This document shows positions 21,661 through 30,863 of a DNA stretch of 59,901 nucleotides, piece after piece (the first letter of the stretch is position 1; the number at the start of each line of letters is the position of its first letter). The DNA is taken from NCBI GenBank assembly GCA_903845155.1, contig CAIMWN010000011.1, positions 1 through 59,901 on the forward strand, written 5' to 3'. A model generated the notes under the pieces. It saw nothing but the letters and a program-made list of their open reading frames with translations, had not been told where the DNA came from and did no database searches. This stretch comes from Oligoflexia bacterium (lineage in GTDB: Bacteria; Bdellovibrionota; UBA1018; CAIMNF01). The position numbers and the translations under genes are program-made.

Positions 21661-22399
21661 TGAGTGAGGTCACGACCGAACCCTTTGAAGGAATGGTGCA
21701 CATCATGTCGCACGATTTCTCAGTCAGCTGGCGAATACCTTTTTCTTCATTTCCGATAACGAGCAACCAAGGACGATCATTTTTCAATTTAAATAAAGAC
21801 TCTTTGGTATGTTCAGAGGTTCCCAAAATCCAAAGTCCGGCCTCTTTTGCTTTTTCAAATGCACGCTGAAGATTAATCACTGGTACGAAAGGCACCGCCT
21901 CTACACCACCAGAAGAAATATCGTAAACGGTTCCGGTCATGGGCGCTGAGCGCTCAGTGGTAAACAGCACGCCCTTTGCGCCGAAAAATGCTGCCGATCT
22001 AAAAATTGCGCCAATGTTTTGAGGATCTTGCAAACAATCCAGCGCAAGCCATACACCCCTTGAACTCGCATCAATCCCATCAAACATCTTCTCGAGTGAA
22101 GTCGAGGGCTTCACTTTGATTTGCGCTCCATGAGAACTTTCTCTGCCGGAAAAAGGAATCTCACCCTTCTCTTGCTTGCGAATATTATTCCCACGGTTTT
22201 TCTTTCCACCATGAAGACTGCGATCGGCCGGTTGGTAGTCGCGCATTTTCACTTTGTTTCGTTGTGCGTGTTCTGCGATCTCTTCCCACACCCCATCTAC
22301 ATCACGGGGGAAGATAATTTCAATCACGTCCCTGGGTCTGTTGATCACGGCTGGGAGAATACTATGGGGGTTTTTTACAAATACTTCATTTAAGCTCAT
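21617..22399 (-). CDS. rlmB: TrmH/SpoU-family RNA 2'-O-methyltransferase, RlmB-like
   Basis: A SpoU-class, SAM-dependent RNA ribose methyltransferase of 260 aa. The three SPOUT motifs are visible: NIGAIFRSA (motif 1, Asn and Arg), VIGNEEKGI (motif 2) and SLNVSVATGI (motif 3, forming the trefoil knot). The N-terminal about 80 residues are a basic, poorly conserved substrate-binding region. The RlmB assignment (23S rRNA G2251) rests on overall form; another TrmH-family target cannot be excluded. Its ATG overlaps the pyrF stop (22396-22399, ATGA). Confidence 0.85.
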   Translation of the reverse strand: MSLNEVFVKNPHSILPAVINRPRDVIEIIFPRDVDGVWEEIAEHAQRNKVKMRDYQPADRSLHGGKKNRGNNIRKQEKGEIPFSGRESSHGAQIKVKPSTSLEKMFDGIDASSRGVWLALDCLQDPQNIGAIFRSAAFFGAKGVLFTTERSAPMTGTVYDISSGGVEAVPFVPVINLQRAFEKAKEAGLWILGTSEHTKESLFKLKNDRPWLLVIGNEEKGIRQLTEKSCDMMCTIPSKGSVVTSLNVSVATGIVLGHLA

Positions 22400-23127
22400 T
22401 TTAATTCCTTTAATATTGTTTCAACTATTTTAAGTGGATCAGCTGCTTGGGTAATAGGACGTCCGACGACAATGGCCGATGCCCCTAAAGAGGATGCATC
22501 TCTTGGAGTCATCACTCGGTTTTGATCATGTGCTGATGTTCCCTCAGGGCGAATTCCCGGAACCATTAAAAACAGTTTAGGAAACTTTGAGCGGATGGCG
22601 GCAATTTCATTTGGCGAACAGACAAGTCCATGAAGTGCTGGATGATCATTCGCAAGGGTTGCAAATCTCATCACCGTTTCTTCAATACTTCTGATCGAAG
22701 TTAATTTTGCCATATGAGAAACATTCGCAATCCAATCGGCCTCTTTAAAAGAAGTTAGAACGGTTACGCCCAGCACCTTAGCTCTTTTAACAGGCTTACC
22801 CGAAAGCTCTGCCTCTCTAAATTTAGTTTCAATTTCATCCATCATCTGCTTACCGCCCGCAAGATGAATCGTGGTAAATTCCGCACCCAATTGCGATGCC
22901 TGAAGGACCGCATGTCCAACGGTGTTCGGAATATCATGAAACTTCAAATCAAGAAAAACGCGAACTCCTTTGCTCGTGAGCTCTTTCACCCAATCAGGAC
23001 CAGCACTGAGAAACAACTCAAGCCCCACTTTGTAAATCAAGGGATAGTCCTTCAAAGTGTGCATGAGTGCTTCGGCTAATTCCTTTTTAGAATAGTCGAG
23101 AGCGACCACGAGGTCGGTTCTCATCAA
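22396..23127 (-). CDS. pyrF: orotidine-5'-phosphate decarboxylase
   Basis: Final step of UMP synthesis, decarboxylating OMP. 243 aa, normal length for bacterial PyrF. The catalytic signature [10 protein letters not shown] is at residues 60-69 (Asp60, Lys62, Asp65). The N-terminal VVALDY strand and the C-terminal phosphate-gripper region VPGIRPEG ... IVVGRPIT are intact. ATGA-type overlaps with proS upstream and rlmB downstream indicate one transcript. Confidence 0.96.
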   Translation of the reverse strand: MMRTDLVVALDYSKKELAEALMHTLKDYPLIYKVGLELFLSAGPDWVKELTSKGVRVFLDLKFHDIPNTVGHAVLQASQLGAEFTTIHLAGGKQMMDEIETKFREAELSGKPVKRAKVLGVTVLTSFKEADWIANVSHMAKLTSIRSIEETVMRFATLANDHPALHGLVCSPNEIAAIRSKFPKLFLMVPGIRPEGTSAHDQNRVMTPRDASSLGASAIVVGRPITQAADPLKIVETILKELK

Positions 23128-24596
23128 TAAGACCTCGCAAAAATAGCCATTACATTGCCTTCTTTTTTGCCTGTTTTAAAGCAAGGAAGTGAAGTGGTAA
23201 TCGGCTTGAAATCATCATCGAGAAGAATGCAACGAAGCGTGGCTTTTGTTTCTTCTTTCACCAACTCTTCTGCCGCACGATCAAGTCCCCATGGAACTCG
23301 GTAAAAACCGCCTTTTTCTTCGAGAGCGGTTTTGAATGTTTCGTAGTCATTCACTTCATGAATATTTTGATCCCGGTGAGCGCGCGCTTTAGCGAGCAAC
23401 TCCGCTTGCATGTCCGCGAGTTCTTTTGCCACCTTTGCCGGAACATCTGCGAGTGGAATAAATTCTTTCACGCCCTTGTCTCGGCGAGTGAACACGCATT
23501 GGTTTTTATCTAGGTCACGTGGTCCAAGCTCAATTCGAATTGGGATTCCAATCAATTCATATTCATGGAATTTCCAACCTGCTTGCTTCGTGTCGTCTTT
23601 ATCGACTTGAATTCCAGTAACATATGGAAGTTTTTTCACGTCCCCGTTTTCACGAATACTCGCAGCCAGTACATCAGCGGCTTCATACACACGTGGCGCC
23701 ATATCGGCCTTGGGAGTGATCGGCACAATCACGACATGAGTTTCAGCAAGCATCGGAGGAAGTACCAAACCCTTATCATCTGAATGGGTCATGATCATTC
23801 CACCAATCAAGCGAGTCGAAACTCCCCAACTCGTTTGGAACACATGTTTTTGCTTTCCATCTTTATCTAAAAAGTAAGTATCAAATGCTTTTGCAAAATG
23901 TGACGAAAGATTATGAGAAGTTCCTGCTTGGAGGGCTTTTCCGTCTTGCATCATCGCTTCGATACAATAAGTGCGAAGCGCGCCCGCAAATTTTTCAGCT
24001 TCTGATTTCATTCCTGCGAGAACCGGCATCGCGAGCACGTTTTCAGAAAACTCGTGATAAACTTTGAGCATTCTCTGAGTAAAAATTTCGGCGTCTTCAA
24101 GCGTGGCATGACAAGTATGCCCCTCTTGCCACAAGAACTCAGTGGTACGAAGGAAAAGACGCGTTCTCATTTCCCAACGAACTACGTTCGCCCATTGATT
24201 AATGAGGAACGGAAGGTCGCGGTAACTTTGAATCCACTTAGCAAACATGGAATTAATAATGGTCTCAGAGGTGGGTCTCACGACGAGCTTTTCTTCGAGG
24301 TCTTTCCCACCTGCATAGGTGACCACCGCCACCTGAGGCGCGAAACCTTCGACGTGATCGGCTTCCTTTTTAATGAAACTTTCAGGGATAAACATAGGGA
24401 AGTAAGCATTTCTCACCCCCGCAGTCTTTATCCTGAGATTCATTTCTTGCTGAATGCGTTCCCAAATGGAATATCCATTCGGACGAATCACCATACAACC
24501 TTTTACAGGGCTATAATCAGCCAATTTTGCCTGTAAAACGATGTCTTGATACCATTGTGAAAAGTCTTCTGTGCGGGGAGTAATTTTTTCTGCCAT
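23124..24596 (-). CDS. proS: prolyl-tRNA synthetase (short, archaeal/eukaryotic-type)
   Basis: Charges tRNA-Pro. 490 aa without the INS editing insertion, so this is the ProS type that resembles archaeal and eukaryotic enzymes rather than the E. coli form. Class II features: motif 1 region near [17 protein letters not shown] before motif 2, motif 2 near [15 protein letters not shown], and C-terminal anticodon-binding and zinc-like domains ending in a conserved Tyr (FARSY). First gene of the minus-strand operon, divergent from ntrY with 54 bases between starts. Confidence 0.96.
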   Translation of the reverse strand: MAEKITPRTEDFSQWYQDIVLQAKLADYSPVKGCMVIRPNGYSIWERIQQEMNLRIKTAGVRNAYFPMFIPESFIKKEADHVEGFAPQVAVVTYAGGKDLEEKLVVRPTSETIINSMFAKWIQSYRDLPFLINQWANVVRWEMRTRLFLRTTEFLWQEGHTCHATLEDAEIFTQRMLKVYHEFSENVLAMPVLAGMKSEAEKFAGALRTYCIEAMMQDGKALQAGTSHNLSSHFAKAFDTYFLDKDGKQKHVFQTSWGVSTRLIGGMIMTHSDDKGLVLPPMLAETHVVIVPITPKADMAPRVYEAADVLAASIRENGDVKKLPYVTGIQVDKDDTKQAGWKFHEYELIGIPIRIELGPRDLDKNQCVFTRRDKGVKEFIPLADVPAKVAKELADMQAELLAKARAHRDQNIHEVNDYETFKTALEEKGGFYRVPWGLDRAAEELVKEETKATLRCILLDDDFKPITTSLPCFKTGKKEGNVMAIFARSY

Positions 24597-24650
24597 GCCC
24601 AGTAGAATAGTTCGATTTAAGCCTAAAATCTATGATAATCTGAGCTTGAA

Positions 24651-26888
24651 GTGGAACAAAAAACCGAAACAAAAGAAGATTTTAAGGAATCCGTCAAGCG
24701 GAAGCGCGAACGCATCATTATCCTTGGGCTGGCGCTCGTTTTCGGCCTACTCACTGCAGTCGAGTTTCGGCTAGGAAAGATCTCGGCCACCCTTCCTTTT
24801 GTGAATTCCATCTTCTTTTTTGGGCTCATTAACTTCAATATTGTGATCCTGGTGGCCCTCTTGTGGCTCATTTTTAAGAATGTGGGCAAGATTTTCTTCG
24901 AACGAAGGAGCCGCCTCCTCGGGTCTCGTCTCAAAACAAAGTTAGTCACGGCCTTCATTGGGTTTTCCATCATTCCAACCCTCACCATTTTCTTCATCTC
25001 TGCTCTCTACATCAATCAGAGCTTCGACAAATGGTTCTCGATCAAGATTCAAAATACACTCCAATCTTCACTCGAGATCACGAGCCTTTATTACAAAAAT
25101 GCAGAGAACATTTCTACTCACTTTGCAGATCTCATCAATAAGCAAGTTCACTCGCAAATTAGTCGCCAAGCATTTCATCATCCCAATTATGAGAAAAAAT
25201 TAATCGAACTCTTAGAGCCGCTTCGTGCCACCTATGCGCTGAATGCGGTAGAGGTGTATACCGATCCTCTTGAGGATTCCATTTTGGTGATGGACCCTGA
25301 GTCTAGAATAAATAACCCCCACGCCTATGTAAGACTCAGCTTTGATCGCCTTCAACAAGCATTTCAGGGCACGCGGTTTTCCTTTATTCAAAGTATTGGC
25401 CACGCAGACCTGGTGCGTGCCTCCTCTCCGATTATTGATTACACCTCTGGTAAAGTTCGCGCAGTCATCGTCGTGAGTATTCTCATTCCGGTGAATCTCA
25501 CTTCGCGCGCAGGCCAAATCGCCCATGTGGCCGAAGATTATAAAGACCTAAATCCACTGAAGTACCCCATCAAAACCACTTACTTTGTGATTTTGATTCT
25601 AATCACTCTTCTTATTGTGTTCGCTGAGATTTGGCTCGGTCTTTATCTAGCAAGAGAACTCACCGTTCCTATCGAGCGCTTAGTGAAAGCGGCCCAAGAC
25701 GTGGGACGCGGCCGATTAGATGTCACCATCGAGAAAACAGGGAACGATGAAATTGCAATGCTGGTTGAGAGCTTTAACAAAATGACCGCAGATTTGCGAG
25801 AAAATCAATCAAAACTCCGTCAACGGACTCAACAGCTCGAAGCGATTCTTTCTAACATTGCAACCGGAGTGATCCTCGTCGATCACGAAGGAAAAATTCT
25901 CACTCTTAATAATTCCGCACTCAACTTACTTGAGCTTTCTCCGGGTGACTACTTAGGCACTCCCATGCACTCACTCTTTGCATCAGAAACACATCATGCG
26001 CTCTTGCATGTTCTGAGCGCAGGGCTAAAAGACCTTCCTAGGCCCGATCGCGAACAAACCTGGGCCACAAAAATTAAGGGTGAAGCAAGAAACTTAACTG
26101 CGATTTCTAATGCACTGAAAGAAAAAGGTAAAATTTGGGGAGCGGTAGCCGTGCTCGACGATTTAACTTACTTAGTAAAAGGTCAGCGTGAAATGGCGTG
26201 GCGAGAAGTTGCAAAGCGAATCGCTCATGAAATCAAAAACCCACTCACCCCGATTAAACTCTCAGCGCAACGACTTCAACGTCGCCTGAAAGAACTTCCT
26301 GGGAAAGATGGGCAACTCGTAAAAGAATGCACCGGCGTCATCATTCAGCACACCGATGAGTTAAAGGAGATGGTGAATGAATTTTCTAATTTCGCACGTT
26401 TCCCAGAAGTGTCTCCACTTCCACACCAACTCAATGACTTGATTCGCGAGACCATGCAGCTTTATTTATCCGCTCATCCTGAAATTCATTTCGTCACCAA
26501 ACTTGAACCCAAACTTCCAATTCTAAACCTAGATAAAGATCAAATCCGCCGAGTAATTTTGAATCTCATTGATAATGCAATTTCCGCGATTAAGGCCACC
26601 GACCTCACTTCACCAGGGCGAATAGAAGTTGAAACCCATTTCAATGAGAAATTAGAAATGGCTGCGCTCACCATTCGCGACAACGGCCCCGGAATGCCAG
26701 AGTCAGTTCAAGAGCGCGCTTTTGAACCTTACTTCTCGACCAAACAAGAAGGAACAGGCCTTGGACTCGCGATTGTGAAACGGATTATCAATGACCACGG
26801 CGGCTACATTCGCCTCTCATCCCAGCTGGGCGCAGGAACGACATTTATGATTGAACTCCCCACTAAAACCGCTAAGCTGGTCTCATGA
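24651..26888 (+). CDS. ntrY: NtrY-like membrane sensor histidine kinase
   Basis: A 745-aa sensor kinase that phosphorylates the response regulator encoded next. Helices lie at about 22-39, 51-76, 99-122 and 309-334, leaving a periplasmic domain of roughly 185 residues. HAMP follows (about 335-385), then PAS (about 395-510), then HisKA with the phosphoacceptor His526 in RIAHEIKNPLTPIKLSAQRL. HATPase motifs are NLIDNAISAI, RDNGPGMP and GTGLGLAIVKRI. GTG 24651 is the first start in frame. TATGAT at 24631-24636 could be a -10 element. The layout matches the NtrY family (nitrogen or redox/envelope sensing), but the actual signal is unknown. Confidence 0.9.
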   Translation: MEQKTETKEDFKESVKRKRERIIILGLALVFGLLTAVEFRLGKISATLPFVNSIFFFGLINFNIVILVALLWLIFKNVGKIFFERRSRLLGSRLKTKLVTAFIGFSIIPTLTIFFISALYINQSFDKWFSIKIQNTLQSSLEITSLYYKNAENISTHFADLINKQVHSQISRQAFHHPNYEKKLIELLEPLRATYALNAVEVYTDPLEDSILVMDPESRINNPHAYVRLSFDRLQQAFQGTRFSFIQSIGHADLVRASSPIIDYTSGKVRAVIVVSILIPVNLTSRAGQIAHVAEDYKDLNPLKYPIKTTYFVILILITLLIVFAEIWLGLYLARELTVPIERLVKAAQDVGRGRLDVTIEKTGNDEIAMLVESFNKMTADLRENQSKLRQRTQQLEAILSNIATGVILVDHEGKILTLNNSALNLLELSPGDYLGTPMHSLFASETHHALLHVLSAGLKDLPRPDREQTWATKIKGEARNLTAISNALKEKGKIWGAVAVLDDLTYLVKGQREMAWREVAKRIAHEIKNPLTPIKLSAQRLQRRLKELPGKDGQLVKECTGVIIQHTDELKEMVNEFSNFARFPEVSPLPHQLNDLIRETMQLYLSAHPEIHFVTKLEPKLPILNLDKDQIRRVILNLIDNAISAIKATDLTSPGRIEVETHFNEKLEMAALTIRDNGPGMPESVQERAFEPYFSTKQEGTGLGLAIVKRIINDHGGYIRLSSQLGAGTTFMIELPTKTAKLVS

Positions 26889-28297
26889 GCCGCACCATTC
26901 TCATCATCGACGATGAAACTTCCATTCGACAATCACTTGCAGGCGCCTTGAGCGATGAAGGCTATCGTATTCTGAGCGCATCGAATGCGACTCAAGGAAT
27001 GGAAATTTTGAGGAAACAAAGCCCCGACTTGATCCTACTCGACATCTGGATGCCTGAAATGGATGGCCTTACTGCCCTGAGTGAAATGAAAAATCAAGGC
27101 AATGAAATCCCAGTAATCATTATGTCGGGTCACGGCAACATTGAAACCGCAGTAAAGGCAACCAAATTTGGTGCCTTTGATTTTCTAGAAAAACCAATTG
27201 AACTCGATCGCCTTCTTGTCTTAATCCGCAATGCACTTTCTGCTCGCGATCTCATCGAAGAAAACCAAGCACTCCGAAAACAACTTTCCACCCGTAGACC
27301 CATTATTGGTGAATCATCTGCAATCAAAAATGTGCAAGAAGTGATTCGAAGAGTGGCGCCCACTTCAGGTTCAGTTCTTATCACTGGTGAAAACGGGACG
27401 GGTAAAGAAGTCGTGGCACAAACAATTCATGCCCTGTCCAATCGTTTTAAGAAGCCGTTTATTGAAGTCAACTGTGCCGCTATTCCTGAAGAGCTCATCG
27501 AAAGTGAGCTTTTTGGCCACGAAAAGGGTGCTTTTACAGGTGCCACGCAACTCAGACGCGGCCGTTTCGATCTTGCAAACGGTGGAACCCTATTTTTAGA
27601 TGAAATTGGCGACATGTCGTTAAAGACTCAAGCAAAAATTCTACGAATTTTGCAGGAACAGAAATTTGAACGCGTCGGTGGAAACGAAACTCATTCTGTC
27701 GACGTAAGAATCATTGCGGCAACGAATAAAGATTTAAAATCTGAAATGAGTCGCGGGGCATTTAGGGAAGATTTGTATTTTAGGCTAAACGTCGTCCGCA
27801 TTCAATTGCCAGCACTTCGCGAACGAAAAGAAGACATCACCCTTCTCGCCCAATATTTTATTAAAGAGTTTGCGACCCTTCACCAAAAACCAGTGCGCCC
27901 CATTAGCGACGACGCTATTGCAACGCTCACTAAATATCCTTGGCCCGGAAATATTCGAGAACTCAGAAACTTACTCGAACGTTTAGTGATCCTTCAAGCT
28001 CCTGGCGACGAGACCAATCCTATTCCTGACGCTGAAATCAAGCATCATCTGGCCGACATCTCTTATGATGGCGGCGTTCATGATGAACCCACTCAGACTG
28101 ACCTTTCTACCTTAAATGCAGTTCAACTTGCCGGCGGCAAGCCGTTGAAAGATGCGAAAACTGATTTTGAACGGGAATACATCGTTCAAGCCTTAAAAGA
28201 AAATGGTTGGAATGTCTCAAAAACAGCCCAAGTGCTCGGTATCGAACGAAGCTACCTTCACCGCCGGATGAAATCGTTTGGGATCGACGAAGAATAA
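26885..28297 (+). CDS. ntrX: NtrX-like sigma-54-dependent response regulator
   Basis: A 470-aa activator of sigma-54 RNA polymerase. Receiver domain 1-120 with acidic pocket DD (9-10) and phosphoacceptor Asp53 ([11 protein letters not shown]). AAA+ domain about 145-370 with Walker A GENGTGKE, the sigma-54-contacting GAFTGA loop, and Walker [12 protein letters not shown]-terminal Fis-type helix-turn-helix ([19 protein letters not shown]). It overlaps the kinase gene by 4 bases (ATGA), so the two are co-translated as a cognate pair. A strong sigma-54 promoter match at the right end of the window is one possible target. Confidence 0.93.
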   Translation: MSRTILIIDDETSIRQSLAGALSDEGYRILSASNATQGMEILRKQSPDLILLDIWMPEMDGLTALSEMKNQGNEIPVIIMSGHGNIETAVKATKFGAFDFLEKPIELDRLLVLIRNALSARDLIEENQALRKQLSTRRPIIGESSAIKNVQEVIRRVAPTSGSVLITGENGTGKEVVAQTIHALSNRFKKPFIEVNCAAIPEELIESELFGHEKGAFTGATQLRRGRFDLANGGTLFLDEIGDMSLKTQAKILRILQEQKFERVGGNETHSVDVRIIAATNKDLKSEMSRGAFREDLYFRLNVVRIQLPALRERKEDITLLAQYFIKEFATLHQKPVRPISDDAIATLTKYPWPGNIRELRNLLERLVILQAPGDETNPIPDAEIKHHLADISYDGGVHDEPTQTDLSTLNAVQLAGGKPLKDAKTDFEREYIVQALKENGWNVSKTAQVLGIERSYLHRRMKSFGIDEE

Positions 28298-28299
28298 GT

Positions 28300-29895
28300 C
28301 TATGTTCCGAAACGTATAAAAGTTTCGTGTTTTTCTTCTTCCTCGATATTTTTAAGCCTTGCCTTTAGCAAATCGCGAATCGTAATCACCCCGACAGCAT
28401 GACGAGATTCGCCGAATGAAATCACCGAAAGCGATTCTACACCTAACTTTGCCATTCGATCGGCGGCAACACGGCAAGACTCTTTCCCATTTACAGTACT
28501 CAAAAAGCTTGTCGATATTCCTGTACCCAAATCATGTAATTCACTCATTACTTCTTCAACTCTGACCCGTTCCAGCGGGTCCACTCCATACTCGCGAAAC
28601 AAATCATATCCACGCCGGGCAACCTTTTCGGTTAAAATTGATCGTTTCATGACCAGCACTGTGACGGCGTAGGCGATGATGGAAGCAATCATCAAAGGCA
28701 GGAGCGCATTTACATCATGAGTAAGTTCGAACGCAAAAATAATTGCGGTAAAAGGCGACCTCATCATTCCACCTAATACCGCTGCCATACTAATTAAGGG
28801 CCATATTCCCGCAATATTCCCCGGCAAAAACGAAGATTCTATCACACCCAATCCTGCGCCCATGATCAACAGCGGCGCAAGTACGCCGCCCGAAGTACCC
28901 GATGCTAAAGCGATTACCCATACCAATGCTTTCAGTGAAACCAATATGATTACAGTCGAGGGAGTAAAATCTCCTTTCAGTAAACTCGCGATCACGTCAT
29001 AACCCACACCCAAAATGCGCGGCTCAAAATAGCCCCCAATTCCTACCGCCAGTCCACCCAGTGCTGGCCACCACATCCAATGCATAGGAAGGCGAATAAA
29101 TGCATCTTCAAGTTTGTAGAGAAACTTACTGACTCCGGTTGCAAAGAATCCAGCGATCAATCCAACCAATACACTCCCCATTAATCCTGAAAGCCCTAAG
29201 GATTCATGGAAAGGAATTGGAAAAAGTGGCCCATTACCGCCTAAAACAAACGGCCTCATACCGCCTGCAACCATACTCGCAATGGCCACAGGAACCAAAC
29301 TACGCGGCTTCCATTCAAACAATAATAGCTCAACTGCAAGCAGCACCGCGGCGATCGGTGATGCAAATACGGCGGTCATGCCGGCGGCCGCCCCTGCGAC
29401 CAATAAAGTTTTCCGTTCCGCCGAAGTCAGATGAAAAACTTGCGCTAAAATAGAACCAAAAGCTCCGCCCGTCATAATAATCGGCCCCTCAGCACCAAAC
29501 GGTCCGCCGGAACCAATAGAAATGGCCGAAGACAAGGGTTTAAGAATCGCCACCTTGGGTTGCATTAAACTTTTTCCAAAGAGAATTGCTTCCAATGCTT
29601 CAGGTATTCCATGTCCACGAATTTTTTCGGATCCAAAGCGCGCCATCAAACCAATGATGAGCCCCCCCAACACCGGCACAAGAATACCGAACACTCCCCA
29701 GATGGCGTAAGTGGGTGCATGCGCTTCCAAGGAAAACTGATGATAATAAAATAGGTTTGTAAAAAAGCTAATCATTTTAAGAAGTAGCACTGCCACCCAT
29801 GTGCATATCACACCGATGATCACGGCAATGCTCGAAAGTAAAATGAGTCTCTTATTAGCGGCGAAATCGCCTCTTAAACTGACGTGATTTTTCAT
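28300..29895 (-). CDS. ClC-family chloride channel/antiporter with C-terminal CBS domains
   Basis: A 531-aa ClC protein. Selectivity-filter segments are present: RGHGIPEAL (GSGIP-equivalent), GSGGPFGAEGP with the gating glutamate in GAEGP, and GTSGGVLAPLLIMGA. About residues 435-520 form a CBS pair (VEEVMSELHDL ... GVITIRDLLKA). The retained gating Glu fits a ClC whose gate is intact; antiporter versus channel is not decided here. It follows the marR gene with 6 bases between them, so the MarR protein probably controls it. Convergent with ntrX, only 2 bases between stops. Confidence 0.93.
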   Translation of the reverse strand: MKNHVSLRGDFAANKRLILLSSIAVIIGVICTWVAVLLLKMISFFTNLFYYHQFSLEAHAPTYAIWGVFGILVPVLGGLIIGLMARFGSEKIRGHGIPEALEAILFGKSLMQPKVAILKPLSSAISIGSGGPFGAEGPIIMTGGAFGSILAQVFHLTSAERKTLLVAGAAAGMTAVFASPIAAVLLAVELLLFEWKPRSLVPVAIASMVAGGMRPFVLGGNGPLFPIPFHESLGLSGLMGSVLVGLIAGFFATGVSKFLYKLEDAFIRLPMHWMWWPALGGLAVGIGGYFEPRILGVGYDVIASLLKGDFTPSTVIILVSLKALVWVIALASGTSGGVLAPLLIMGAGLGVIESSFLPGNIAGIWPLISMAAVLGGMMRSPFTAIIFAFELTHDVNALLPLMIASIIAYAVTVLVMKRSILTEKVARRGYDLFREYGVDPLERVRVEEVMSELHDLGTGISTSFLSTVNGKESCRVAADRMAKLGVESLSVISFGESRHAVGVITIRDLLKARLKNIEEEEKHETFIRFGT

Positions 29896-29901
29896 AAGTG
29901 A

Positions 29902-30459
29902 CTATGCTTTCTTTTGTGCTTTTTTGTTCGTTTTCTTTACAATTTTGTTCGTTTTTTTTCGTTGCTTCTCATCTTCAAAAAATAACGATGCTGGCTCCTG
30001 AGCCAAACCTGCCTTTGCAACAACCGATTGCAAGAGCGTGGATAGTTGCAGTAAATTTGTAACTTTCATTTTTTGGAGTGCTATCACCAAGTTCTCTTGT
30101 GTAGTAGGTGGAATTTTCTTTAATTGGGCGTGACCTTTTGCAGTTAATTCTAATTCTATCCGTCTCGCATCGCCCTCGGACTGAAAGCGAACTACGAGCC
30201 CCTGCTCCACCAGCCGACTCGCCACCACCGACACTGAACTTTGATGAGTGAGCGTACGCTCGGCCAATTCATTTACGGAGAGTCTCTTTGCTTGACTCAG
30301 CTTCTGAAGCACAAAGAGCTGTGCCCCGCTAATTCCCAGCTCCTTTTCCGCCATTTTTGACGAAATACGCAATCCGCGCACGATGCGCCTAATTGAATCT
30401 AGAACATTCTGTACTTCTGGACTGGCATTTGTATGGGATACCATATATAATTCATACAT
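29902..30459 (-). CDS. MarR-family transcriptional regulator
   Basis: A winged-helix repressor-type protein of about 185 aa. The winged helix is visible as ISGAQLFVLQKLSQ, LSVNELAERTLTHQSSVSVVASRL and the wing FQSEGDARRIELELT with the family Asp-Arg pair. The C-terminus is an unusual Lys-rich tail (KKTNKIVKKTNKKAQKKA), perhaps nonspecific DNA binding. Start choices are ATG 30459, ATG 30444 and TTG 30480; none has a clear Shine-Dalgarno site. It is cotranscribed with the ClC gene and divergent from the zinc-ribbon gene, with start codons on the two strands overlapping at 30457-30460. Confidence 0.88.
   Translation of the reverse strand: MYELYMVSHTNASPEVQNVLDSIRRIVRGLRISSKMAEKELGISGAQLFVLQKLSQAKRLSVNELAERTLTHQSSVSVVASRLVEQGLVVRFQSEGDARRIELELTAKGHAQLKKIPPTTQENLVIALQKMKVTNLLQLSTLLQSVVAKAGLAQEPASLFFEDEKQRKKTNKIVKKTNKKAQKKA
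30432..30445. promoter_or_regulatory. candidate MarR operator palindrome
   Basis: TATGGGATACCATA is a 14-base palindrome matching at 12 of 14 positions, located between the divergent marR and zinc-ribbon gene starts. A TATAAT hexamer follows at 30446-30451 on the plus strand. Size and position suit autoregulation by the MarR protein. Confidence 0.4.
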
Positions 30460-30850
30460 GGCAACACGCACAGAAATCAAGCTCTTAGTTCAATCCAGAG
30501 ATCATCGAGATCTGCCCACCACCCATGCGAGCATTACCAAGGTGGTGTGGGATTCCCCCGAGCGAACGAAGAACGCACTCCGCACCTTGGGAATGATGCT
30601 CACTTTTACTTTTCTTTCCATTTTTATCCCCCTACTTCATTTCATTTTGGTACCCACTCTTTTCATCGCAAGCTTTGTTCTCGCTATGGATAAATTTGGT
30701 GAAAAAGTCAGAAACGAGGGAGGAACGGGTGAGTGTCCAAAATGTCATCAAACTTTTAAGGTTCAACCGTCAAAATGGGGTACTCGAATTACCAATGTAT
30801 GCGATCACTGCCCAGAAGATTTAGAAATGATATTACCGGAATCAGGATAG
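30458..30850 (+). CDS. membrane protein with C-terminal zinc ribbon
   Basis: A 130-aa protein of unknown function. Two closely spaced hydrophobic helices (about residues 45-82) are followed by a zinc-ribbon pattern, CPKC then CDHC, about 20 residues apart. ATG 30458 is chosen because the residues upstream in the open frame are antisense to marR. TATAAT at 30446-30451 would place the transcript start almost on this ATG, so the mRNA may be leaderless. Divergent promoter sharing with marR suggests common regulation. Confidence 0.75.
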   Translation: MATRTEIKLLVQSRDHRDLPTTHASITKVVWDSPERTKNALRTLGMMLTFTFLSIFIPLLHFILVPTLFIASFVLAMDKFGEKVRNEGGTGECPKCHQTFKVQPSKWGTRITNVCDHCPEDLEMILPESG

Positions 30851-30863
30851 AGTCCTAAAAAGT

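Noticed and set aside
24054-24536. 160-codon plus-strand frame antisense to proS.
   Set aside because: Complete overlap with a well-supported synthetase gene, no ribosome site, no recognisable domain.
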